From the NCBI GenBank assembly GCA_016181935.1, contig JACOYI010000012.1, forward strand, positions 1 to 32,747: 32,747 nt of DNA, in the 5' to 3' direction. The notes below the pieces were generated by a model. It did no database searches. It was not told where the DNA came from and saw only the letters and a program-made list of their open reading frames with translations. Origin of the DNA: Candidatus Niyogiibacteriota bacterium (GTDB lineage Bacteria > Patescibacteriota > Minisyncoccia > HO2-45-28). Positions 25,686 to 32,747 of this stretch are shown here, one piece after another. A program made the position numbers and the translations under genes. How positions within the stretch are numbered: position 1 is the first letter of the stretch; each line of letters begins with the position of its first letter.

Positions 25686-26366
25686 ATGAATGTCCGCGCG
25701 TATTTGAACTTGAATGTGAAAGATGCTCCGCACTTTAAAACCAAAAAATACCGGGACGGTGTTGAACAAAACACCTTCCACAACATTCGCGTCTATGAGG
25801 AAAAAGGTCGGTGGTTCGCTGAAATTTACGACCTTTCCGATGAGTTCCCACAGGCGATCGTGAATGTCATCGAGGAGGTGTCTTTCCGCGGCGGCCACCA
25901 GATCAATGCACGGCGGGAAGCGGGAGTCTATCGCCACAAGACAGCGACCGCGAGGGTTGACGTTGTGGCGCCCGAAACCTACTCCAACCGGAGCCCTTTC
26001 CGCTTCGACTTCAACATTCGGGCGAAAAATCTGGAAGACCTGCGCGAGCTCTATCACATGATCCGCGTCGGCTCCATCCGGCCCGAGGAAAGCTACGACG
26101 GCCCGCAAAGCGGCATGTCGCGCGTCGAGCTCGAAGCGGAGTTCAGAGAACTTCGATCCAGAGCAGAGGAACTGGCAGCCAAAGCAAAAGAAGCGGCTGA
26201 AGCGCTGGTGACAAATACCCTAGCGCTTGAAATCGCGCGCCGCAAGCTCGCAAAAATCAGCGCTCTTGCCGCCCGGTTTAACGACCACGGATGGCTCGCA
26301 AAGCCATTCGTAACCAAAGGAAGCGTGTGGCGCGAGCTCTCCGACATCCTCTACGATCGCGTCTAA
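25686..26366 (+). CDS. hypothetical protein with C-terminal coiled coil
   Basis: 226 aa; RBS AAGGTGAG; ELEAEFRELRSRAEELAAKAKEAAEAL. Confidence 0.75.
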   Translation: MNVRAYLNLNVKDAPHFKTKKYRDGVEQNTFHNIRVYEEKGRWFAEIYDLSDEFPQAIVNVIEEVSFRGGHQINARREAGVYRHKTATARVDVVAPETYSNRSPFRFDFNIRAKNLEDLRELYHMIRVGSIRPEESYDGPQSGMSRVELEAEFRELRSRAEELAAKAKEAAEALVTNTLALEIARRKLAKISALAARFNDHGWLAKPFVTKGSVWRELSDILYDRV

Positions 26367-26383
26367 GTGTTCCGACCGAACGG

Positions 26384-26410
26384 GGGCAGCCCTGCGCTGC
26401 CCTCTTTTTT
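26384..26410 (+). terminator. terminator
   Basis: GGGCAGC-CCTGC-GCTGCCC-TCTTTTTT. Confidence 0.8.
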
Positions 26411-26420
26411 ATTCAGATTC

Positions 26421-26449
26421 TTGACTTTTTTGTGAAATAGTGTTATAAG
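26421..26449 (+). promoter_or_regulatory. sigma70 promoter
   Basis: TTGACT-17 bp-TATAAG. Confidence 0.65.
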
Positions 26450-26502
26450 GTAACTAGATCTTAAAGAGGAAATTTCAGCGCACCTTAACGGAGGCCTGTC
26501 CC

Positions 26503-26958
26503 ATGACCGGAAGCTGGTTGTGGCAATCCGTCATTTCCATGCTCTGCCTCATCGTGCCGTGGCTTTCAATCGGATTTTTCGATCGGAACTTTCAGGTCCG
26601 GCCGGATGTTTTTCTCATCTGGTACTTTCTGGGGGTCGCCGCCACATCCATGTTCTTCGGAGGGGCGCCCTTCACCGCGATCGCGCCGTCCTGGAAGCTT
26701 GTGGGCGGGATGCTGTTCGTCGGCCTGACCTTTGGCGCGATCGCCAATCTTTTGATCTTTCGCGCCGTCGCTGTCGCTCCGAACCCCGGTTTGCCGCTGG
26801 CGATCGTCAACGTATCAAGCGTTGCGGTGTTCGTCATCTCAGCTCTCCTCGCGCGATGGATACCGGACCATTTCAGTCCCGTAAAAACCGATCTTTGGTC
26901 GGCTACGGGCGTGCTCCTCACGATCATCGGCGCATCACTCATCGCCATCCGGCGGTAG
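26503..26958 (+). CDS. EamA/DMT-like membrane protein, about 4-5 TM
   Basis: 151 aa, hydrophobic; SAGTGVLLTIIGASLIAIRR-like C-terminus. Confidence 0.7.
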   Translation: MTGSWLWQSVISMLCLIVPWLSIGFFDRNFQVRPDVFLIWYFLGVAATSMFFGGAPFTAIAPSWKLVGGMLFVGLTFGAIANLLIFRAVAVAPNPGLPLAIVNVSSVAVFVISALLARWIPDHFSPVKTDLWSATGVLLTIIGASLIAIRR

Positions 26959-26975
26959 CCCTCAATGAACCTGCA

Positions 26976-27008
26976 GCCGGTCAGAATCTTCTGACCGGCA
27001 TTTTCTTT
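26976..27008 (+). terminator. terminator
   Basis: GCCGGTCAGA-ATCT-TCTGACCGGC-ATTTTCTTT. Confidence 0.8.
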
Positions 27009-27040
27009 CATTTTTGGCGTTTCTGCGATATACTCCGTTC

Positions 27041-27508
27041 ATGATTCGCGGTTCGGACATTCCCTTCATCTTCAGCATTGCCGCTCTCACTCTGGGGGCG
27101 GTATCGCTTCTCTGGTTCATCGTTCTGGAATGGAGATTGCGCAAACTCTTTCGGGGACAGAACGTGCGTTCATTTGAAGGCCTGATCCGCGAGATCATCG
27201 GCGAACTCGAACGCAGTGCCAAAAAAAGCGATGACGTGGACCGAACGCTCGAACATATCGAGACGCGGCTCCGCCAAAGCGCCCAGAATTTCGGGCTGGT
27301 GCGCTTCAATCCGTATTCGGACGCCGGCGGCGATCAAAGCTTTGCGCTCGCCGTGTTGAACGAGCATAAGAGCGGATTCGTCATTTCGAGCTTGTTCCAT
27401 CGCGATGGGACGCGCATTTACGCAAAACCGATCGCGCGAGGCGAATCCACGTACCCCCTTTCGGCCGAAGAGCATGAGGCGATCGACCATGCGCTTGCCC
27501 GGCATTAA
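27041..27508 (+). CDS. DUF4446-family protein
   Basis: N-terminal TM then LVRFNPYSDAGGDQSFALAVLNEHKSGFVISSLFHRDGTRIYAKPIARGES. Confidence 0.85.
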   Translation: MIRGSDIPFIFSIAALTLGAVSLLWFIVLEWRLRKLFRGQNVRSFEGLIREIIGELERSAKKSDDVDRTLEHIETRLRQSAQNFGLVRFNPYSDAGGDQSFALAVLNEHKSGFVISSLFHRDGTRIYAKPIARGESTYPLSAEEHEAIDHALARH

Positions 27509-27517
27509 CACATTCGT

Positions 27518-29038
27518 ATGGCTCCATCATCCCAACCGGTTATTTCCCTGCGTCCTCCCATCATTGTCATCATGGGCCATATTGATCATGGGAAAACAAC
27601 GCTTCTCGATTCCATCCGGAAATCGAATGTGGCGGAACGCGAATCCGGCGGCATCACCCAGCATATCGGCGCCTACGAAGTGACGGCGGTCGCAAAAAGC
27701 GGCGAACTGAAAAAAATGACCTTTATCGATACGCCGGGGCATGCGGCGTTTTCCCGGATGCGCTCACGCGGCGCACATGTCGCCGACGTTGCGATTTTGG
27801 TCGTCGCCGCCGATGACGGCGTTAAACCCCAAACGAAAGAGGCGCTGGATGCGATCCGCGCGGCCGACATTCCGTTCATCGTCGCGCTGAACAAGATCGA
27901 CAAACCCGAAACGAATCCGGAAAAAGCGAAGAAAGAACTTTCGGATGCCGGCGTCTACATCGAAGAATGGGGCGGCACGGTGCCGCTCGTTCCGATATCG
28001 GCGCGTACCGGCCAAGGGGTGCAGGAACTCTTGGAAATGATCTTCTTGGTGAGCGAACTCGAGGATTTAAAAACAAACCTTTCGGAACCCGCCTCCGGCG
28101 TCGTCATTGAAACGCATCAGGACTCCAAACGCGGCAACACCGCGACTCTCATCCTTCTCTCGGGGACGCTTCGCGCCGGAGAATTCGTGGCGTGCGGCTC
28201 AAGCTGGGCGCCCGTCCGCATATTCGAAGATTTTGCAGGACACGCCATCCGCGAAGCGGGAGCGGGACAGCCGGTCCGGATCGTCGGATTTTCCGAACTT
28301 CCCGCGATCGGAAGCGCCATGACGGCATTTCCATCGAAAAAAGAAGCGGAAGCGAGTGCGGCGGGTGTGCGCGAAAAAACAGCGCGCGAACCTCTGACGG
28401 CGGTTGCCGCGGAAAACATCATCGAAATCCCCGTTCTGGTAAAAGCCGACGTTTCGGGGTCGCTCGAAGCGCTGGAAGCGGAGATCCGGAATTTCGAAAA
28501 GCCGCGGCTTAAGATCCGGTTTTTGAAAAAAGGAGTGGGGGCGCTGAACGAAGACGACATTAAGATCGCATCGAGCTCGCCGCGCACGATCGTCATCGCC
28601 TTTCGCGTTCCGATCGAGAAACCGGCGCGCGATCTTGCGGAACGCTTCACGATCTCCATCCAGCCGTTCGATGTCATCTATGACGTCGTTGATTGGATGC
28701 GCCAAGAGATCGTAAAACGCATCCCGTCGGAAACCATTGAAAAAATCGTCGGACGCGCTAAAATACTCAAACTCTTCAAAGAGGAGGGTGAAAAGCGGGT
28801 CGTGGGCGGGCGCGTTTTGAAAGGCGCGGTGCTCGCGGGCAAAAAATTCAGGATTTTACGCCGCGGCGTTGCGCTTGGCGAAGGGAAAATCCTTGAATTG
28901 CAGCAGCAAAAATCGCGGGTTTCCGCTGTCGAAGAAGGCAAAGAATTCGGAATTCTTGCGACATCCAAAATTTCCATCGCCGAAGGAGATGAGATCGAGG
29001 TGCTCGATTACGAGGAAATACAACCCGCACTCGAATGA
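27518..29038 (+). CDS. infB: translation initiation factor IF-2, short form
   Basis: GHIDHGKTTLLDSIRKSNVAERESGGITQHIGAYEV, DTPGHAAFSRMRSRGAHVADVAILVVAADDGVKPQTKEA, NKIDKP. Confidence 0.97.
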   Translation: MAPSSQPVISLRPPIIVIMGHIDHGKTTLLDSIRKSNVAERESGGITQHIGAYEVTAVAKSGELKKMTFIDTPGHAAFSRMRSRGAHVADVAILVVAADDGVKPQTKEALDAIRAADIPFIVALNKIDKPETNPEKAKKELSDAGVYIEEWGGTVPLVPISARTGQGVQELLEMIFLVSELEDLKTNLSEPASGVVIETHQDSKRGNTATLILLSGTLRAGEFVACGSSWAPVRIFEDFAGHAIREAGAGQPVRIVGFSELPAIGSAMTAFPSKKEAEASAAGVREKTAREPLTAVAAENIIEIPVLVKADVSGSLEALEAEIRNFEKPRLKIRFLKKGVGALNEDDIKIASSSPRTIVIAFRVPIEKPARDLAERFTISIQPFDVIYDVVDWMRQEIVKRIPSETIEKIVGRAKILKLFKEEGEKRVVGGRVLKGAVLAGKKFRILRRGVALGEGKILELQQQKSRVSAVEEGKEFGILATSKISIAEGDEIEVLDYEEIQPALE

Positions 29039-29385
29039 TGACGGAACGCCGGCGGGAACGATTGATATCATGGATGTCGGAAGCCGCTTCGGAGTTCATC
29101 GCGCGCTCTGTCGCGCTCCCGGGAACTTTGATAACTGTAACGCGCGTTCTCGTTGCGCCGAATCTGGAACGCGCCACGATCTATTTCTCGGTTTGGCCGG
29201 AGTCGCGCGAAACAGAGGTGCTAAAAGCAGTGCGCGCCGTGCGGCGCGATTTCTATGAATACGCCGAACGAAAGTTTACAATGGGTCAGAGAATTCCGGT
29301 GGATTTCGCGCTCGATCATGGAGAAAAGGCGCGCCGCAAATTCGAAGAGATCCTGCGCGGCGTAAAACCAAAGGGTAGTCCTTAG
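29035..29385 (+). CDS. rbfA: ribosome-binding factor A
   Basis: position after infB with ATGA overlap; VTRVLVAPNLERATIYFSVWP, RIPVDFALDHGEKARRKFEEIL. Confidence 0.85.
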   Translation: MMTERRRERLISWMSEAASEFIARSVALPGTLITVTRVLVAPNLERATIYFSVWPESRETEVLKAVRAVRRDFYEYAERKFTMGQRIPVDFALDHGEKARRKFEEILRGVKPKGSP

Positions 29386-29407
29386 GAGCGAGATATGGAC
29401 TACCCTT
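29371..29407. repeat. AGGGTAGTCC-family inverted repeat, copy C
   Basis: AAGGGTAGTCC-TTAGGAGCGAGATAT-GGACTACCCTT. Confidence 0.75.
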
Positions 29408-29409
29408 AA

Positions 29410-29481
29410 GGCCTGGTAGCCAAGAGGTAAGGCAAGGGTCTGCAAAACCCTTATACGGGGGTTCGATTCCCCCCCAGGCCT
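29410..29481 (+). tRNA. tRNA-Cys (anticodon GCA)
   Basis: GGCCTGG/CCAGGCC acceptor, loop CTGCAAA. Confidence 0.94.
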
Positions 29482-29482
29482 C

Positions 29483-30064
29483 ATGACGCTCGATTGGCAT
29501 ACCATATTGGGAACGGCTTCGGGAATCATCCTCGCGGTCATTCTGATCCCGTACATCCGAAGCGTTCTGTATGGGCCAACCCGCCCCAATCCGGTTTCTT
29601 GGGGCGGGTGGATGGTGCTCGCGGGAATCGCAACCGCCGCCCAGTTCTCGGCAGGCGCAAGCTGGACGCTTCTGGTTCCCGTTATGACAACGATCAGTAC
29701 GGCGGTCATATTTCTGCTCTCCCTCCGCGCTGGGCGCGCCGGATTCATGAAAGTTGACGGCGCGGCCGCTATTCTAGGCGCAGCTGCGATCGGTTCATGG
29801 ACATTTACAGAAGAGCCGTTGTGGGCGCTCATTTTCGTCGTTGCCGCCGATCTTTTCGTATCCGTTCCGACCGTTGTAAAAACGTACGGGAAGCCGCTTT
29901 CCGAACCCGCGCTCTTATGGTTTTTGTACTTTTTCGGCGTCTTACTTGCCATCGCGGCGTCCACGAAGTTCGATGTGTATAATCTCTTATATCCGGTTTA
30001 TGCTGTTCTTGTATCCGGCGCGATCTGGCTCCTTGCTTTACGAGGACGATTAAAGAGAATATAA
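29483..30064 (+). CDS. multi-TM membrane protein
   Basis: 193 aa, about 6-7 TM; ATG starts 2 nt after the tRNA-Cys discriminator base. Confidence 0.8.
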   Translation: MTLDWHTILGTASGIILAVILIPYIRSVLYGPTRPNPVSWGGWMVLAGIATAAQFSAGASWTLLVPVMTTISTAVIFLLSLRAGRAGFMKVDGAAAILGAAAIGSWTFTEEPLWALIFVVAADLFVSVPTVVKTYGKPLSEPALLWFLYFFGVLLAIAASTKFDVYNLLYPVYAVLVSGAIWLLALRGRLKRI

Positions 30065-30080
30065 ATAGAAAGTTATAAAC

Positions 30081-30164
30081 GCTCGGGTGGCGGAATGGTA
30101 TACGCAAAGGACTTAAAATCCTTGGCCGCAAGGCTTGTGGGTTCGAATCCCACCCCGAGCACCA
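30081..30164 (+). tRNA. tRNA-Leu (anticodon TAA), CCA encoded
   Basis: GCTCGGG/CCCGAGC acceptor, long variable arm, loop CTTAAAA, 3' ACCA. Confidence 0.95.
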
Positions 30165-30334
30165 TTTAGGAAATGCGAGTTTGAGACAGTCGTCTCGCGT
30201 TGCTCGGCGGTCAAAATGTATTCTTTTTTGGGCTCAAAAACGAATTGACGGTTTTGCATTCGAGGAAAAGAAAAATTTTTCATAATGAATTTTTGGAAGA
30301 GAAACTCAGCAAGTTTCTTTTTTGATTCCCGATT

Positions 30335-30363
30335 TTGACTTTCAGCGAACTTTTCGGTAGTTT
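30335..30363 (+). promoter_or_regulatory. putative promoter
   Basis: TTGACT-17 bp-TAGTTT. Confidence 0.5.
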
Positions 30364-30409
30364 TAAGCAAACGACGGGTTCCTAAACAATTAAAACCTGG
30401 AGGCAAATC

Positions 30410-30802
30410 ATGGCCGAGGTACGTGCGTGGAAACCTGATTTTCGGTACTACGAAAAGTTGGTTGGTATCGAATGTGCGCGCCGAAGTGATGTAGATCGTC
30501 TCATTGGGACGCTGCGGAGAGATCTCAGAACCTGTCCCCATGAGATCATCGTGAACACGGTCGTAGTTCCAGAAGATGCAGTTTGCTTTCTTCTTCTTAA
30601 CGACATCCAGCATGAGAAGGTTGAGCTTCGACATACGATGTCATTGAGCGACAAAGTTAACCGGGAGTTGAGTCGAAGATTCTCTGATCCGAGAGACAAG
30701 CAACCGCACTACTACACTACGGGCAAAGGGGTGCATCGTACTTGTTGCAGGTATCTCGTTCCGATCGCCACTATTCGAGAAATCGAAGCCGTTTATGCCT
30801 AG
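30410..30802 (+). CDS. hypothetical protein
   Basis: 130 aa, RBS CTGGAGG before ATG. Confidence 0.7.
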   Translation: MAEVRAWKPDFRYYEKLVGIECARRSDVDRLIGTLRRDLRTCPHEIIVNTVVVPEDAVCFLLLNDIQHEKVELRHTMSLSDKVNRELSRRFSDPRDKQPHYYTTGKGVHRTCCRYLVPIATIREIEAVYA

Positions 30803-30956
30803 GGTTGCGTCCATAATGCGGCACATCGGAGGCACTGGACTGTTGTGTTCTGGTGCTTCTTTCTTTTTTATCAAATTTTGATAATGAATTTTTACAAAAG
30901 AATTTGCCGTCTGCGACAAAATGCGTTCGGACTAATTCAAATATACTGCACCACAT

Positions 30957-30978
30957 GCCTCGCACTGCGGGGCTTTTT
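30957..30978 (+). terminator. terminator
   Basis: GCCTCGC-ACT-GCGGGGC-TTTTT. Confidence 0.7.
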
Positions 30979-31042
30979 AATTCTTTTCAAATGCGCTAGG
31001 GTGAAGCCAAATTGCTGTTTGAAATTGTGAAGGAGTCCCGTA

Positions 31043-32356
31043 ATGTTCGAGGAAAAGATCGCCCAACTTCAGCGCTATGCGGCGCGCGGCGGCATCCCGG
31101 ATAGCGTCCTTCGGGAACTGGGCGAGCCCAAAGACATTTGCGACACCAAGTTCCGCGTGTGGACATCCAGCGGCCTTGAAGTTTTCCGCGTGCTCGGCGT
31201 ATTCAATTGCAACCCCTATTCTACCGGCGCGCGTCCGTTCAAAGGCGGCTTACGCTTTCACCCCAACGTTTCGCTGGAGTTGCTCAAGGTGCTCGCGCTC
31301 GACATGACCGAGAAATGCGCCATCACTCAGTTACCGTTCGGCGGCGCCAAATTCGGCATTCCCATGAACCCGCAAAACTACGGCCCAGGCGATCTGCGCG
31401 AAATCGTGCAAAAAATGACCGAGCGTCTGCTGGCCAAAAACATGCTCTCGCCCGACATTTACGTTCCAGGGCCGGATATGGGAACCGACCCGACCGTCAT
31501 GTTCTGGATCTACAACCGGGTAGCCGAACTCAATCAGCTCGTCAAACTCCCCAATGTCGCCGCCGTTGTGACCGGAAAACCGCTCGACTATGACGGCTGT
31601 CCGGGCCGCGATGACGCCACCGCGCACGGCCTCCTCATGCTCACTGCCGCCTTCATCCGGCAAAGCGCGCATTTCTCCGGAAATCATCCGATCACCATCG
31701 CCATTCAGGGTTTCGGCAATGTCGGCATGAACATCGCCAAACTCCTTTTGGCGAATGCGAACCCGGAATTTTTCCGATTTCGCGTGGTTGCGATAAGCGA
31801 CGTACAGGGAGGGCTCTACAATTCCCACGGTCTCAGCCTTGCCGACATCTTTTCGTATTACGAAAAACACAGAACCTTTGCCGGTTATCCGCAAAAAAAC
31901 GCGGACCCAATATCGAATGCCGAACTCCTGCTTCTGCCTGTTCACATTCTTATTCCGGCCGCGATCGAACATCAGATCACAGCCGCGAATGCGAAGGACC
32001 TCAAATCAAAAATGATCGTCGAAGCGGCCAACGAAGCGATCACGCCGGAAGCGCAGGAGATCGTGGACGATGACGGGCGGATCACGATTCCGGGTATCAT
32101 CGCGAATTCCGGCGGCGTGGCAGTATCGTATCTCGAGTGGCGGCGGAATCGCGGCGAACGCCGCCACCGCGTGGACTTTACGGAAGATCTCGCGTGGGTC
32201 CACCAAGAACTCCGGAAGATCATGGAAGCGGCTCTGGCGAGGGTGCTCGCGGCAAAAGCCGAACACAGCACGTCACTCGTGGAAAGCGCGCATATCGTGG
32301 CGCTCGAAACCATCACCCAGCAACTGCGGCTGAAACACACGAATGGACATTATTAA
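31043..32356 (+). CDS. gdhA: Glu/Leu/Phe/Val dehydrogenase (glutamate dehydrogenase)
   Basis: RPFKGGLRFHPNVSLELLKVLALDMTEKCAITQLPFGGAKFGI; IAIQGFGNVGMNIAKLL; VEAANEAITPEA; ANSGGVAVSYLEW. Confidence 0.93.
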   Translation: MFEEKIAQLQRYAARGGIPDSVLRELGEPKDICDTKFRVWTSSGLEVFRVLGVFNCNPYSTGARPFKGGLRFHPNVSLELLKVLALDMTEKCAITQLPFGGAKFGIPMNPQNYGPGDLREIVQKMTERLLAKNMLSPDIYVPGPDMGTDPTVMFWIYNRVAELNQLVKLPNVAAVVTGKPLDYDGCPGRDDATAHGLLMLTAAFIRQSAHFSGNHPITIAIQGFGNVGMNIAKLLLANANPEFFRFRVVAISDVQGGLYNSHGLSLADIFSYYEKHRTFAGYPQKNADPISNAELLLLPVHILIPAAIEHQITAANAKDLKSKMIVEAANEAITPEAQEIVDDDGRITIPGIIANSGGVAVSYLEWRRNRGERRHRVDFTEDLAWVHQELRKIMEAALARVLAAKAEHSTSLVESAHIVALETITQQLRLKHTNGHY

Positions 32357-32363
32357 GATACAT

Positions 32364-32389
32364 GGCGGCCAAAATCGGCCGCCGTTTTT
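32364..32389 (+). terminator. terminator
   Basis: GGCGGCC-AAAATC-GGCCGCC-GTTTTT. Confidence 0.8.
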
Positions 32390-32447
32390 CTTTTTCAAAA
32401 AATACGCTAGAGTGATTCCGTACTTTGCACCTTGAAAGAGGAGGCGA

Positions 32448-32747
32448 ATGAGTTCAAAAACCAATGTCCTGATCGTGGGCGGCGGCGGGCGCGAACACGC
32501 GCTTGCATGGAAATTGCGGCAATCGCCCCGTGCGGGCGATATCTATATCGCGCCTAAAAGCGCGGGAACCCGTTTGATCGCCGAAAACATCTTTATTCCG
32601 ATCGCCGACCACCAAAAGCTCGCCACATTCGCACGCCATCACAACGTGCATCTCGCCGTCATCGGGCCGGACAAACCGCTTGCCGACGGCATCGTGGATG
32701 TGTTCCGGTCCTACGGGATTCCGACATTCGGCCCGACCAAGAGCGCA
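32448..32747 (+). CDS. purD: phosphoribosylamine-glycine ligase, 5' part only (runs off window)
   Basis: NVLIVGGGGREHALAWKLRQSP, IGPDKPLADGIVDVFRSYGIPTFGPTKSA; RBS GAGGAGG. Confidence 0.9.
   Translation, partial: MSSKTNVLIVGGGGREHALAWKLRQSPRAGDIYIAPKSAGTRLIAENIFIPIADHQKLATFARHHNVHLAVIGPDKPLADGIVDVFRSYGIPTFGPTKSA

Noticed and set aside
30113-30634. 173 aa minus ORF ending GARGGIRTHKPCGQGF
   Set aside because: Translates antisense through tRNA-Leu, a well-known spurious ORF pattern; overlaps the better supported 130 aa gene.
1-32747. CRISPR array
   Set aside because: The repeats seen are 2-3 isolated palindromic copies without regular spacing or cas genes.
1-32747. Transposase or integrase gene for the repeat elements
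   Set aside because: No ORF showed transposase, integrase or recombinase motifs; any mobility would have to be supplied in trans.

Overview
The window is gene-dense and moderately high in GC. Its core genes (short IF-2, rbfA, DUF4446, half-size MFS, MgtE membrane domain, FN3/DUF11 surface protein, VIT, gdhA, purD start) look like a Candidate Phyla Radiation (Patescibacteria) chromosome. That lineage call is inference, not a database result. I support about 28 protein-coding genes, five tRNAs (Arg-CCT, Ala-GGC, Ser-CGA, Cys-GCA, Leu-TAA), many hairpin terminators and three repeat families. The most interesting part is a minus-strand block at about 9.2-19.5 kb. It encodes an NMT1/SsuA-type ABC importer (ATPase, permease, and a damaged substrate-binding protein resembling the 'urea carboxylase region' SBP family), a TelA-family protein, an XpaC-like membrane coiled-coil protein, a VWA-domain lipoprotein, and two fusions of a substrate-binding domain to an OmpA C-terminal domain. 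The block forms three transcription units, each with a near-consensus sigma70 promoter. Two of those promoters abut near-identical 72-bp palindromic, cloverleaf-foldable elements placed directly upstream of the -35 hexamer. Two neighbouring secreted proteins look like beta-barrels, which would be unexpected in a monoderm CPR cell. Other leads are an AsnRS-derived stand-alone catalytic domain next to a class III PLP enzyme, a degenerate UbiB kinase flanked by two small paralogous membrane proteins (one frameshifted), a tRNA-Ala 3'-end duplication with a large hairpin, and a dispersed AGGGTAGTCC inverted-repeat family.
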